This document shows, piece by piece, positions 1 through 9,168 of a stretch of 64,000 bases of DNA. Position 1 is the first letter of the stretch; each line of letters begins with the position of its first letter. The notes beneath the pieces are model-generated. The model had not been told where the DNA came from and ran no database searches. It saw only the letters and a program-made list of their open reading frames with translations. The stretch comes from Labilithrix sp. (lineage in GTDB: Bacteria > Myxococcota_A > Polyangia > Polyangiales > Polyangiaceae): assembly GCA_019637225.1 (NCBI GenBank), contig JAHBWC010000007.1:1-64000 (forward strand), in the 5' to 3' direction. A program made the position numbers and the translations under genes.

Positions 1-3000
1 AAGCCCGGTGACATCCTCACGCGCGAGCTCCTCCGCGGAGCGGTCCAGGAGGTCCTCGCGACGGGCGCGTTCGGCGACGCGCGCGCGGAGCTCGAGCTCG
101 ACGGCGCCGGCGTGCGCGTCACGATCGTCGTCGCGCCGCGGAAGGTCATCGACGCGATCCGGATCGATCTCCACGGCGCGCCGCTCGACGCCGACGAGCT
201 CCTCCGGGACCTCGACCTCACGACCGACGGCGAGATCGTCGCCAGCGATCTGCGCAGCCTCGAGGCGCGGCTCGAGGCGCTCATCCAGCGGCGCGGCTTC
301 CCCGCGCCACGCGTCGCCATCACGACGCGCGGGACGAACGATCCGCTCCGCGTCATCCTCGAAGTGAGCGCCTCGGTCGGCGCGCCGCGCCGCATCGAGC
401 GCCGCGTGCTCTACCCGACCGGCGCGACGAAAGAGGAGATCGAGGACGCCGAGCGCGCATACGCGATGAAGACGGGGATGCGCGCGGACGAGAGCCTGCT
501 CGCGGCGGCCGACGCGGCGCTCGAGGCGCGGATTCGATCGCGGAATCACCACCGCGCGGCGGTCTCGCACGATGTCGTCCTCCATCGAGGCATCATCACG
601 CTCCGGGTCCGCGTCGACTTCGGCACGCGCTACGAGACGCGCTACGAGGGCAACGACCACTACGATCGCTCGACGCTCGACGGCGTGCTCGACCTCGAGG
701 AGGAGACCGACCGCACGCCGAACCACCTCGTCCAGAAGATCGTCGACTTCTACGTGAAGCACGGCTTCCTCGACGTCGACGTGAAGGTCGAGCACCGGGG
801 CGCGCCGGAGACGAGCGCGCGAGTCCCGGGCGAGGGCCTGACGTTCCTCGTCTTCCACGTGAACGAGGGCGAGCGCGTCCAGGTCGCCGCGCGCTCCTAC
901 CCGTGCCTCCGCGAGGACGACGTGAAGAAGCTCACCGAGGGCGGCCCCACCTCGGCCCGCGCGATCGGCAGCGAGATCGACAGCTACCTCGAGGAGGAGC
1001 TGCCGGGCGCGGATCTCCTCGCGCCGCCGAAGCCGGGCGTCCTCGATCGGACGATCGCGCAGCCCCTCGGAGTGACGGGCGCGCGTCCGGCGCCGCTCGA
1101 TCTCGAGCCGCGGAGCGCCTACGTGCCCGAGACGTACGAGCGCGCGGTGCAGCACGTGCAGGAGCTCTATCGCTCCGAGGGCTTCCTCTCGGCGGAGGTC
1201 GGGCCGGTGCAGGTCATCCGGCGGCGCTGCCACCCGCGCTCGCCGCCGGGCGAGTGCAAGCCGATGCCGGTGCCGGCCGAGACCGCGGACACGTGCACCT
1301 ACGACGCGATCGGCCTGCCGCTCACGGTGCCGCCGCTCGAGCAGGGGACGACGTGCGTGCCCGATCCCGCCCACGGCATCGAGTGCGAGGCGCGCGTCTG
1401 GCTCCGCATCCCCGTGAAGCTCGGGCCGCGCACGCAGCTCTGGGACGTCGCGTTCGCCGGCGCCGAGGCGCTCGCGCCGTCGCGCCTCGCCGCGGCGGCC
1501 GGCGTGAAGCTCGGACAGTACGCGAGCACCGTGAAGCTCGAGGAGGCGCGCCGTCGCGTCGTCGACGCCTACAAGGAGGAGGGCTACGCGTTCGCCGACG
1601 TCAAGTACTCGCTCGAGCAGGCGCCCGACCACACCCGCGCGCGCGTGCGCTTCGCCGTCTCGGAGGGCGAGCAGGTCATCGTTCGCGACATCGTCCTTCG
1701 CGGCAACGTCTTCACCCGCGATCCCGTGATCCGGAAGCGCATCGCGCTCATCAAGGGCGAGCCGTACCGCGCGAGCCTCGTGCGCCTGACCGAGGAGCGC
1801 ATCGCGACCCTCGGCGCGTTCTCGACGGTGACCGTTGCGCTCGAGAACCCGTACGTCCCGCAGCGGAACAAGACCGTCATCGTCACGATGGTCGAGCGGC
1901 CGCGGCAGTACACCGAGATCGGCCCCGGCTTCTCGACGGGAGAAGGCTTCCGCCTCCGCGCGGAGTACGGGCACACGAACCTCTGGGGCAACGCCGTCCA
2001 GCTGACGCTGCGTCTCCAGCTCGCGTACATCCCGACGCCGTTCATCATCGACCCGGTCGCGCGGAGCAACTACCGCAACCTGAACGACATCGCGCGGCTC
2101 GGTGTGCGCGCCACGGCCGGTATCGTCTTCCCGGAGATCGGCCTCGGTCCGCTCGTTCGCGGCGGCGTCGACACGATCCTCGTCCACGATCTCCAGCGCG
2201 ATTTCTACCTCACGAAGATCGCCGCGATCCCCAACGTGAACTACCGCCCCGTCGGCGAGCTCCAGTTCACGTTCTTCCAGAGCTTCGAATTCAACAACAG
2301 CCGCATCTTCCGCTCCGGGAGCGCGAACGACTACCTCCGCACGCTGCTCGATCAGGGCCAGAACATCACCGATCTGGTGCGCCAGCTCCTCGTGCCCGAC
2401 GGAGAGACGTACGCGTTCTCGCAGCGCCTCCTCGCGACGTGGGACAGGCGCGACAACGCGTTCAACGCGACGCGCGGCACGTTCGTCGTCAGCGGTATCG
2501 AGCACGTCGACGCCTTTCCGACGGACGTGAACCTCGAGCGCGCGCGCCTGAGCGGCCAGCCGCCGCCGCCGGAGAGCCATTTCTTCAAGCTGACGCAGAC
2601 GTTCGGCGGCTACATCCCGCTGCCGAAGGGCCTCCGCATCGCGGCGCTGACGCGCGCGGGCGTGAACCTGCAGCTCACCGACAGGTCGCAGACGTACCCC
2701 GATCGCCTGTTCTTCATGGGCGGCGTCGACACGATGCGCGGCTGGACGCTGAACAGCTTCATCCCGCAGGACAACGTCGACCGCATCTACGCGTCGAAGG
2801 ACCTCCCCGACGCGATCGAGGACCCGAACAACCCCGGGCAGACCATCCCGAACGCCAACAAGTTCACCGCGGCGACGCAGCCCATCCGCGGCGGCAACCT
2901 GATGGTGAACGAGCGCATCGAGCTCCGCATCCCGCTCCGAGGCCCGTTCGAGACGGTCATCTTCGGCGACATCGGCAACCTCTGGATCGATCCGAAGTAC

Positions 3001-3159
3001 CCGTTCCAGAAGGGCGTGTTCCCGATGCGCGTCGCGGTCGGCAGCGGCCTCCGCGTGCAGACGCCGGTCGGGCCGCTCGCGGTCGACTACGGGTTCAACG
3101 TGACGAAGCAGCCGTACGAGGACATCGGCGCGATCAACTTCGCGATCGGGCTGTTCTGA
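1..3159 (+). CDS. BamA/TamA (Omp85) family outer-membrane assembly protein, 5' truncated
   Basis: The frame is open from base 1, so the gene begins upstream and 1052 residues are visible. About the first 630 residues form several POTRA-like modules, for example the stretch around GDARAELELDGAGVRVTI at the very start and a clear module near bases 1430-1880. A C-terminal beta-barrel follows from about base 1900. The Omp85 loop motif, normally VRGF/Y, appears as MRGW near base 2736. The protein ends in an aromatic residue (AIGLF), as outer-membrane barrels do. Family members insert or export outer-membrane proteins. Whether this is BamA or a TamA-like paralogue cannot be decided here: the protein is longer than usual and its middle region has a Cys/Pro-rich insertion (bases 1210-1380). 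It converges on the methyltransferase with a 32-base gap. Confidence 0.9.
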   Translation, partial: KPGDILTRELLRGAVQEVLATGAFGDARAELELDGAGVRVTIVVAPRKVIDAIRIDLHGAPLDADELLRDLDLTTDGEIVASDLRSLEARLEALIQRRGFPAPRVAITTRGTNDPLRVILEVSASVGAPRRIERRVLYPTGATKEEIEDAERAYAMKTGMRADESLLAAADAALEARIRSRNHHRAAVSHDVVLHRGIITLRVRVDFGTRYETRYEGNDHYDRSTLDGVLDLEEETDRTPNHLVQKIVDFYVKHGFLDVDVKVEHRGAPETSARVPGEGLTFLVFHVNEGERVQVAARSYPCLREDDVKKLTEGGPTSARAIGSEIDSYLEEELPGADLLAPPKPGVLDRTIAQPLGVTGARPAPLDLEPRSAYVPETYERAVQHVQELYRSEGFLSAEVGPVQVIRRRCHPRSPPGECKPMPVPAETADTCTYDAIGLPLTVPPLEQGTTCVPDPAHGIECEARVWLRIPVKLGPRTQLWDVAFAGAEALAPSRLAAAAGVKLGQYASTVKLEEARRRVVDAYKEEGYAFADVKYSLEQAPDHTRARVRFAVSEGEQVIVRDIVLRGNVFTRDPVIRKRIALIKGEPYRASLVRLTEERIATLGAFSTVTVALENPYVPQRNKTVIVTMVERPRQYTEIGPGFSTGEGFRLRAEYGHTNLWGNAVQLTLRLQLAYIPTPFIIDPVARSNYRNLNDIARLGVRATAGIVFPEIGLGPLVRGGVDTILVHDLQRDFYLTKIAAIPNVNYRPVGELQFTFFQSFEFNNSRIFRSGSANDYLRTLLDQGQNITDLVRQLLVPDGETYAFSQRLLATWDRRDNAFNATRGTFVVSGIEHVDAFPTDVNLERARLSGQPPPPESHFFKLTQTFGGYIPLPKGLRIAALTRAGVNLQLTDRSQTYPDRLFFMGGVDTMRGWTLNSFIPQDNVDRIYASKDLPDAIEDPNNPGQTIPNANKFTAATQPIRGGNLMVNERIELRIPLRGPFETVIFGDIGNLWIDPKYPFQKGVFPMRVAVGSGLRVQTPVGPLAVDYGFNVTKQPYEDIGAINFAIGLF

Positions 3160-3191
3160 CGCGAGGCGTGCGAAGGGGGAACAGCCTCACA

Positions 3192-3938
3192 TCACCGCGC
3201 CATCAGCGCGAACACGCCCCAGCCCAGGTACTCGCGCGTGTACGTGGCGTAGCGCTCGGGGTCCGAGGTCAGCCGGGCTCGAACCTCTTTCGCGAAGTCG
3301 TCGTCGGGATTCGCATCGAGCCAACGGCGCATCGTGAGCCACTTGGCCGCCTCGTACCTGTCCCAAGAGTCTTGGTTCGCCAGCACCATTTCCACGACGT
3401 CGTATTCGAGGCGGCCGAACGAGGCGAGAAGCCCTGGAAGCATGAGAAAGTCGGAGATCGAACCGACGTGGCATTGCTTGGCGACGTCCTCCGTGGGCGG
3501 CAACTTCAGCCAGTACGGCTCGCCGACGACGATCATCCCTCCGGTGTGGAGGCTCTTCGCCAGAAGCTCGATGGTGCCGACGACCCCCCCGCCGATCCAC
3601 GTGGCACCGAGACAGGCGGCTACACCGACCTTTTCGTCGGTCACATAGCCGGCCGCGTCGCCGTGGATGAACTCGACTCGATCGGCGACCCCGAGCTCGT
3701 CCGCGCGCAGCTTCGCTTGCGCGGTGAACAACGGGCTCATGTCGATACCCGTGCCGCGAATCCCGTGATCGCGTGCCCAGGTGCACAGCATCTCGCCTGA
3801 ACCGCTGCCAAGATCCAGCACACGCGTCTCTCGCTCCAGGCGCAACGCCGCGCCGAGAGTGGCGAGCTTGTCTGCTGTGAGCGGGTTATGGATGCGGTGA
3901 GCGCTCTCGGTGACGTTGAAGATCCGGGGGATGTCCAC
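3192..3938 (-). CDS. class I SAM-dependent methyltransferase
   Basis: This 248-residue protein has the classical SAM-binding motif I, VLDLGSGSGEMLC, near residues 40-52. An acidic motif II follows (GTGIDMSPLF), then a motif resembling VEFIHGDAAGY. These are the core of the Rossmann-fold methyltransferases. The substrate cannot be predicted: the C-terminal half (GEPYWLKLPP, then an acidic helical part) resembles small-molecule methyltransferases rather than RNA or protein ones. It is transcribed alone, and 375 bases separate its start from the next gene. Confidence 0.85.
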   Translation of the reverse strand: MDIPRIFNVTESAHRIHNPLTADKLATLGAALRLERETRVLDLGSGSGEMLCTWARDHGIRGTGIDMSPLFTAQAKLRADELGVADRVEFIHGDAAGYVTDEKVGVAACLGATWIGGGVVGTIELLAKSLHTGGMIVVGEPYWLKLPPTEDVAKQCHVGSISDFLMLPGLLASFGRLEYDVVEMVLANQDSWDRYEAAKWLTMRRWLDANPDDDFAKEVRARLTSDPERYATYTREYLGWGVFALMAR

Positions 3939-4313
3939 TCTAGAAACGCCTTCGTGTGTAGATGGATTCAGTGAGTCATCGATTGTAGCTAGCGTTGCTG
4001 GCCAGTCGGGGGCTCACCCGACCGAAACACGAGGCGAGGTCGCTTCATTCGGGTGCGCTCGGATCGCCACCCTGGGGCGCGGCGTACTTGGCGGAGACCC
4101 CCAGCACGCGTTCTGCCAGTAGCCGAGGGCGGGGACAGGCTGGAGCCCGCGGCGCGGCATGCGCGGAGGGGCCGCGCATCTGGTGGATCGAGCACCCTCC
4201 AGGGCCCCAGTTGATTTCTTCCTGAGGCGGAAAATGGTGCTGTAACTGCACGGCGCGTCACGGCGGGGCCGATGGTCTCACCGTTGCACACATGAGCTCC
4301 AGAGGAGGCGCCC
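3939..4313. other. intergenic region, no gene recognised
   Basis: This 375-base stretch separates two divergent genes, the methyltransferase and the MYXO-CTERM protein, so it should hold both promoters. Short ORFs here have atypical composition and no recognisable motif. A purine-rich ribosome-binding site (AGAGGAGG, 4301-4308) lies six bases before the ATG at 4314. I see no convincing palindrome or RNA structure. Confidence 0.5.
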
Positions 4314-5735
4314 ATGCTGTTTTCCCGGTCGATCGCCCGTCTCGGAGTCGCGTCGATGCTCGGCGCGGTCGCTGTCCTGACGGCCGGTTCGGCGAGCGCC
4401 GAGACGCGCTGCAGCCGCTCCTCGTCGACGTGCGCGATCGGCAAGGCCGCGCTCGGCGGCACGATCGATCAGAAGCTCGCGACGGAGATCGACTCCGGTT
4501 GGATCGACAAGGGGCTCGTGAAGATCCGCACGCGCTTCACGATCGATCCCGTGACGCGCGGCGAGCCGCTCCTCGCGGTCGACATGCCGAACGGCGCCGT
4601 CGTCGAGGCGAGCTGGTCGCCCGCCGAGAAGGGCATGCTCGTGCTCCGGCCGCTCACCGAGGAGGGCGCGACCGGCACGATGAATGTGCGCTACACGCTC
4701 GCGCCGAACCTCTCGGCCGAGATCTACGGCGCCCAGGTCAACTACGACGCGACGAGGCTCCTCGCGAAGATCCCCGGCGCGTCGTTCAACTACGACGCGC
4801 GGGCGAGCGCGCCGCTCGCGCCGTGGGGCTTCGCGGGCGCGAAGGCCGTCGCGCCGGCGCCGGCGCTCGACAAGTCGACGATCTTCGCGCTCTCGTTCGC
4901 GGACCTGGGCATCGATCCCGGCACCGCCGAGGGCTCGCTCGCGATCCAGGCGGCCGCGAAGCCGACGTTCGAGTACACGACGAAGTCCGTCCAGCTCGAC
5001 GCGGCCTCGGTGACCCGCGTCGACGGCTCGGCGTCGATCGCCGTGCGCGACGCCGACTTCGTCGACGTGACCGCGATCGTCTCGGGCGATCTCGCGCTCT
5101 CGGGCATCCTCGACATGCGACCGGTGGTGACGGTCGACTCGGCGTACGGCATTCCGACGTTCGGCCTCGTGAAGTACAGCTTCTCGGCGGTCTCGAAGGC
5201 GTTCGCCGGCACGACGGCGGTGCGCTTCGATCCGACGCAGATCCACATTCCGCTCCCGAACGTGAAGGTGCCCGCGGCGCCGTTCAGCGTCGGCGCCGCG
5301 CGCGCCGGAGCCGAGCTCGAGAAGACGGTGGCGATCGCCAACACCGGCGAGCTCGGCGCCGTCCTCGAGATCGAGAGCTCGGACCCGCAGTTCGTCGTGC
5401 CGCGGGGCGCGATCCGCGTCGACGCCAAGAGCGCGTACGACCTCGCGATCGTCTTCCGACCGAAGAGCGACGCGCCCGCTTCGGCGACGATCACCGTGCG
5501 CTCGAACGATCCGGACTCGCCCGAGCAGACGTTCCGCGTCGCCGCCAACGGCGCCTCGGTCGGGGACGAGGACGACTCGGACGCGCCGAACGGCCGAGGC
5601 GCGAGCGCCGGAGATGCCGTCTCCTCCGAGGGCTGCTCGGTCGGCGCTACCGGCAGCGGCGCGGCGATGTCGGACCTGACCGCGCTCACGCTCGGCCTCG
5701 GCCTCTTGCTCGCCGGTCGTCGCCGCCGGCGCTGA
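4314..5735 (+). CDS. secreted protein with choice-of-anchor-D-like domain and MYXO-CTERM-type tail
   Basis: This 473-residue protein begins with a signal peptide (hydrophobic stretch ending ASA-ET at about residue 30). The middle is not recognised. Residues about 325-415 resemble an immunoglobulin-like ASPM-SPD-2-Hydin/choice-of-anchor-D module (VAIANTGELGAVLEI, then FRPKSDAPASATITVRSND). The C-terminus has GCS, a hydrophobic helix (LTALTLGLGLLLAG) and a final RRRRR. That tripartite layout matches the MYXO-CTERM sorting signal of myxobacteria, which is processed at the Cys and leads to surface anchoring. The start follows a strong Shine-Dalgarno. Its binding target or enzymatic role is unknown. 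Confidence 0.82.
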   Translation: MLFSRSIARLGVASMLGAVAVLTAGSASAETRCSRSSSTCAIGKAALGGTIDQKLATEIDSGWIDKGLVKIRTRFTIDPVTRGEPLLAVDMPNGAVVEASWSPAEKGMLVLRPLTEEGATGTMNVRYTLAPNLSAEIYGAQVNYDATRLLAKIPGASFNYDARASAPLAPWGFAGAKAVAPAPALDKSTIFALSFADLGIDPGTAEGSLAIQAAAKPTFEYTTKSVQLDAASVTRVDGSASIAVRDADFVDVTAIVSGDLALSGILDMRPVVTVDSAYGIPTFGLVKYSFSAVSKAFAGTTAVRFDPTQIHIPLPNVKVPAAPFSVGAARAGAELEKTVAIANTGELGAVLEIESSDPQFVVPRGAIRVDAKSAYDLAIVFRPKSDAPASATITVRSNDPDSPEQTFRVAANGASVGDEDDSDAPNGRGASAGDAVSSEGCSVGATGSGAAMSDLTALTLGLGLLLAGRRRRR

Positions 5736-5777
5736 TCGCGCGCCGGCTCGCCGGTCGTCGCCGCCGGCGCTGATCGC
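5709..5777. repeat. 31-bp direct duplication spanning the stop codon of the MYXO-CTERM gene
   Basis: Two identical 31-base copies lie at 5709-5739 and 5747-5777, separated by seven bases. The first copy encodes the arginine-rich end and the stop codon of the upstream gene. The second is non-coding and lies before the convergent acyl-CoA dehydrogenase gene. It looks like a recent tandem duplication of the gene's last bases. Confidence 0.85.
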
Positions 5778-5817
5778 ACGCCGTCACTCGCCGGCACTGA
5801 CCGCGCCGAGCGAAGCG

Positions 5818-7071
5818 TCAGAACGCCTTGAGGTCCGAGATCAGCCGCTTCGAGATCACGATGCGCTGGATCTGCCCCGTGCCCTCGAAGATGTCGTAGA
5901 CCTTGATGTCGCGGAACCACTTCTCGAGGAGCTGGTGGTCCTTCGCGATCGAGCCCTCGGCGCCGCAGATCTCGATCGCCTCGATGCACGCGCGGATCGC
6001 GGCCTGGCCCGCCATCGCCTTCGACATGCTCGCCTCCTTGGCGTTCGGCTCGCCCTCGTCGGCCATCCACGCCGCGCGCCAGGTGAGCGTGCGCGCGGCC
6101 TCGAGGCTCCGGCCGATGCGCGCGAGGCGCTCGGCGATCGCGGCGTAGCGCGGGACCGGGCGCGAGAGCACGTAGTTCTTCTTCACGAACTCGCACGTGT
6201 ACTCGTAGGCGGCGCGTCCGATGCCGAGCGCCATCGCGCCGACGAGCGGCCGCGTGTTGTCGAAGGTCTTCATGGCGGTCATGAAGCCCTCTTTCGAGAC
6301 GTACTTCTCTTCGCCGCCGAGCAGGTTCTCCTCGGGGACGCGGCAGTCCTCGAGCACGAGCTCTGCGGTCTCGCTCGCGCGGAGGCCCATCTTCTCCTCG
6401 ATGCGGCCGACCGAGAAGCCCGGCGTGCCCTTCTCGACGACGAAGGCGCGGTGGCCCGCGCGTCCGAGCGACGGATCGATCGTCGCGAAGATCACCGTCC
6501 ACGCGGCGCGCGCGCCGTTCGTGATGTAACACTTGCGGCCGTTCAGGACCCAGTGCTTGCCGTCCTTGCGGCAGGTCGTGCGGATGCCGGCGACGTCGCT
6601 GCCCGCGGCGGGCTCGGTGAGGCCGTAGGCGCCCCATTGCAGCGGCGCGCTGTCGTCCGCGAGGCTCCCGAAGATGGAGAAGAAGCGCTTCTTCTGCTCG
6701 GTCGTTCCGCTCGCGCGCACCGGCGGGCCGCCGAGGCCCGGACCCGGCAGGCAGAGGAGGAGGCCGGGATCGCCCCACGAGAGCTCCTCGGCTGCGAGGA
6801 CGCCGAACAGGTTCGCGCCGACCTTCTTCTTGCGATCGCCGGCGTCCGCGAGATCGGCGCGGGCCCCGTCGGCCTCGTCGCCGAGGCCGGACGTCATCGC
6901 GTTCGATCCCATCGAGGTCGCGAGGCGCGCCATGTTCCGGAGGAACTCGTCCGGGATGCCGCCGGCGCGGTCCCAGGCGAGCGCTTGCGGACGGATGACG
7001 CTCTTCGCGAGCCCGCGGATCCCCTCGCGCATCTCGAGGTGCTTCTTGCTGAACGAGAACTCGATCGTCAT
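5818..7071 (-). CDS. acyl-CoA dehydrogenase with catalytic glutamate
   Basis: This 417-residue flavoprotein belongs to the family that makes 2,3-enoyl-CoA from acyl-CoA. The N-terminal helical domain, the middle beta domain (LTEPAAGSDVAGIRTT and the KCYITNG region) and the C-terminal helical domain are all visible. The active-site loop reads FEGTGQIQR, which puts the catalytic base at Glu396. It is the second gene of a two-gene operon, 55 bases after a second acyl-CoA dehydrogenase. Substrate chain length or branching cannot be told. Start ATG follows a purine-rich stretch (CCAGGAGAG). Confidence 0.92.
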   Translation of the reverse strand: MTIEFSFSKKHLEMREGIRGLAKSVIRPQALAWDRAGGIPDEFLRNMARLATSMGSNAMTSGLGDEADGARADLADAGDRKKKVGANLFGVLAAEELSWGDPGLLLCLPGPGLGGPPVRASGTTEQKKRFFSIFGSLADDSAPLQWGAYGLTEPAAGSDVAGIRTTCRKDGKHWVLNGRKCYITNGARAAWTVIFATIDPSLGRAGHRAFVVEKGTPGFSVGRIEEKMGLRASETAELVLEDCRVPEENLLGGEEKYVSKEGFMTAMKTFDNTRPLVGAMALGIGRAAYEYTCEFVKKNYVLSRPVPRYAAIAERLARIGRSLEAARTLTWRAAWMADEGEPNAKEASMSKAMAGQAAIRACIEAIEICGAEGSIAKDHQLLEKWFRDIKVYDIFEGTGQIQRIVISKRLISDLKAF

Positions 7072-7126
7072 GGCATCTACTCTCCTGGGCGAGCCCGCCG
7101 TCGCGCGCGGGCTCCTTTGGTCCTCG

Positions 7127-8359
7127 TCAGACGAACGCGCTCTGGGTCTCGGGCGTCGGGAGCACGAGACCGGGATCGATCGGCGCGCCGAGCGTGACGG
7201 CGGCGGCGAGCTGGTCGGCGTGCTCGGCGGTCATCCCGCAGAGGCCGAGCTGCTTCGCGTCGCGCATCAGCTTCTCGACCGGGTAGTCGCGCATGAAGCC
7301 GGCGCCGCCGTGCAGCTGCACGCCGTCGTCTCCGCAGCGCATCGCCGCTTCGTGACCGAACGCGATCGCCTGCGCCGTGAGGAGCAGCGCGTCTCGCTCG
7401 CTACCCTCGCCGCGCGCGAAGGCGTCCCACGCCGCGGCCGCGCGCCAGACGAGGCCGCGGCTCGCGTCGACGTCCATCGCGCGATCGGCGACGGTGAACG
7501 CCACGGCCTGAAAATGGCCGATCGGCTTGCCGAACGCCTTGCGGCCGTCGACGTACTCGCGCGTCACCTCGAACGCGGCGCGCGAGAGGCCGACGCCGCG
7601 CGCGGCGACGAGGAGGGCGTTCTTCGCGAAGAAGCGGACGAGCGCCGCGTCGAAGTCGGCGCCGCCGGCGAGCCGCGCCGACGCGGGAACGACGACCCCC
7701 GAGAGCTCGAGCCCGCCGAAGCTCGCCGCGTCGAGGCCGAGCGTCGTCGCGCGCTCGGTCACCGTGAGCCCCGGCGCGCCGCGGTCGACGAGGAACGCGC
7801 CGACGCCGCGCCAGCCCGCGCCGGGATCGACCTGTGCGAACACGACGAAGTGCTCCGCGCGATCGGCGTTGACGACGTACGCCTTCGCGCCGTCGAGCTG
7901 CCAGTCGTCGCCCTTCTTCGTCGCGGTCGTCGAGAGGCCGGCGCGCTCGACGTTCGGCTTGCGCTCGCCCCACGCCACGGCGCCGAAGCGCGCGTGCGCA
8001 CCGTCGGCGGCGAACGGCGCGAGGGCCTTCTGCGCTTGCTCCTCGGTGCCGAGCTCGACGACGGCGAGGCCGAATGCGCCGGGCCCGCCGAGCGCGAAGG
8101 GCGCCGACGGATCGCCCCACGCGAGCTCCTCTTCGAGCAGCACGGCGGTCGTGAGCCCGAGGCCCGCGCCCGAGACCGACTCCGGGAGCGCGACGAGCCC
8201 GAGACCGAGCTCGTGGGCCGTCCTCCGCACCGCCTCGGGGAGCTCGCGCGCCTTCTCGAAGTCGCGGATCTTCGGCCGGAGGGTGGTGCGCGCGAACTGC
8301 GCCACCGACTCCACCATGAGCTTCTGGTCTTCGGTCGGCTGGAAGCTGATCATGACCAA
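7127..8359 (-). CDS. acyl-CoA dehydrogenase homologue lacking the canonical catalytic Glu
   Basis: This 410-residue protein has the acyl-CoA dehydrogenase fold: N-terminal helices, the LAWGDPSAPFALGG region, a beta domain and the C-terminal VQLHGGAGFMRDYPVEKLMRD flavin-binding stretch. In the loop where the family has (Y/F)EGT, this protein reads CGMT, so Gly375 occupies the Glu position. It is the first gene of the operon with the normal enzyme downstream. In mycobacterial pairs such as ChsE4-ChsE5, one subunit carries the Glu and the other does not, and they form mixed tetramers. A similar partnership is an inference here. Start ATG at 8359 could alternatively be the in-frame ATG two codons later. 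Confidence 0.88.
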   Translation of the reverse strand: MVMISFQPTEDQKLMVESVAQFARTTLRPKIRDFEKARELPEAVRRTAHELGLGLVALPESVSGAGLGLTTAVLLEEELAWGDPSAPFALGGPGAFGLAVVELGTEEQAQKALAPFAADGAHARFGAVAWGERKPNVERAGLSTTATKKGDDWQLDGAKAYVVNADRAEHFVVFAQVDPGAGWRGVGAFLVDRGAPGLTVTERATTLGLDAASFGGLELSGVVVPASARLAGGADFDAALVRFFAKNALLVAARGVGLSRAAFEVTREYVDGRKAFGKPIGHFQAVAFTVADRAMDVDASRGLVWRAAAAWDAFARGEGSERDALLLTAQAIAFGHEAAMRCGDDGVQLHGGAGFMRDYPVEKLMRDAKQLGLCGMTAEHADQLAAAVTLGAPIDPGLVLPTPETQSAFV

Positions 8360-8398
8360 ATGCTTTACGTGCGAAACATCTCCACTTCAATGCTCAAC

Positions 8399-8412
8399 TG
8401 AATCGCGATTCA
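8399..8412. promoter_or_regulatory. perfect 14-bp palindrome, candidate operator
   Basis: TGAATCGCGATTCA is perfectly self-complementary and lies 40 bases before the start of the acyl-CoA dehydrogenase operon, in the spacer shared with the divergent lipoprotein gene. The TGAAT...ATTCA arms resemble operators of TetR-type fatty-acid regulators such as Bacillus FadR. Which protein binds is unknown, and no regulator gene is adjacent. Confidence 0.4.
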
Positions 8413-8512
8413 TCGGCCCAGGCGGACGCCGGGGCCCCCGCCGCGGGCCGTTTTTCGGCGCTGCCGGCTTGCTCGCGTCGGGTCCTGTGTCAAAGCCAGG
8501 CGACGTCTCGCC

Positions 8513-8944
8513 ATGAGGACCTTCGCGCTCGCAGCTCCGCTCCTCGTCGCCGGCCTGTTCGCGTGCACGCACACGGTCGAGGGCGCCGGTCAGGACCCGC
8601 AGGCCTCGAGCGCGGCCCAGGCGCTGCCCTCGGAAGGGGAGGCGTGTCGCTGCACGAGCGCGGTCGGCCAGGCCCCGCCGGAGACGTGCTGCCAGAGCGG
8701 TCTCGTCTGCGGGGACGCGACCGGCGCTCCCGGCCTTGCGCGCTGCGATTCGATGGGCTGCTGGCGGAGCGGCGTCTGCGTCGAAGGGTCGGGCGAGCCG
8801 GGCTCCTCCTCTAGTGGCGGGAGCTCGCTGCCCGGCCTCCCCGAGCCGCCTCCCGACGAGTGCAGCCCGTTCAAGCGTGACAACGACACCTGCCCGCCCG
8901 GCAAGGAGTGTCACCTCGTCCGCGATCACTGGGGCTGCGTCTAG
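8513..8944 (+). CDS. cysteine-rich lipoprotein of unknown function
   Basis: This 143-residue protein begins with a short lipoprotein signal ending in the lipobox LFAC (Cys18). After a spacer come about ten cysteines in small loops (CRCTSAV, ETCCQSGLVCG, MGCWRSGVC), a Ser/Gly linker, and a second Cys-containing tail (CSPFKRDN, CPPGKECH, WGCV). Such modules are common in myxobacterial extracellular lipoproteins, probably disulphide-bonded. I recognise no enzymatic domain. Confidence 0.72.
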   Translation: MRTFALAAPLLVAGLFACTHTVEGAGQDPQASSAAQALPSEGEACRCTSAVGQAPPETCCQSGLVCGDATGAPGLARCDSMGCWRSGVCVEGSGEPGSSSSGGSSLPGLPEPPPDECSPFKRDNDTCPPGKECHLVRDHWGCV

Positions 8945-9087
8945 CGTTCCGAGCCCGGAAAGGACGTCGCGGCACTTCTTTCGGTGGCTCGAGGCGCCCA
9001 GCCTTCACGGCGGGGCCCTCCCACGCTAGAAGGCTCCCGGCTCCTCCCGACGCCTGGCAAATGCGCCAGTGCGCCCGCGAGATCGGC

Positions 9088-9116
9088 TTGACGGAGACGA
9101 GCGCGCCGCGTAAGTT
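9088..9116 (+). promoter_or_regulatory. sigma70-like promoter of rplM-rpsI
   Basis: A -35 box TTGACG (9088-9093) and a -10 box TAAGTT (9111-9116) are separated by 17 bases. They lie about 50 bases before the rplM start, in a GC-rich background where such boxes are rare by chance. Confidence 0.5.
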
Positions 9117-9168
9117 CCCGCCCCCTTCCGCCTCAGGCGGATCCTGACGTGTTTTCGAGAGGCAAGAG

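Noticed and set aside
903..3800. A 965-residue plus-strand frame inside the BamA-like gene
   Set aside because: Arg/Pro/Ala-rich, no folds; the other frame gives POTRA modules, the MRGW loop and an aromatic C-terminus.
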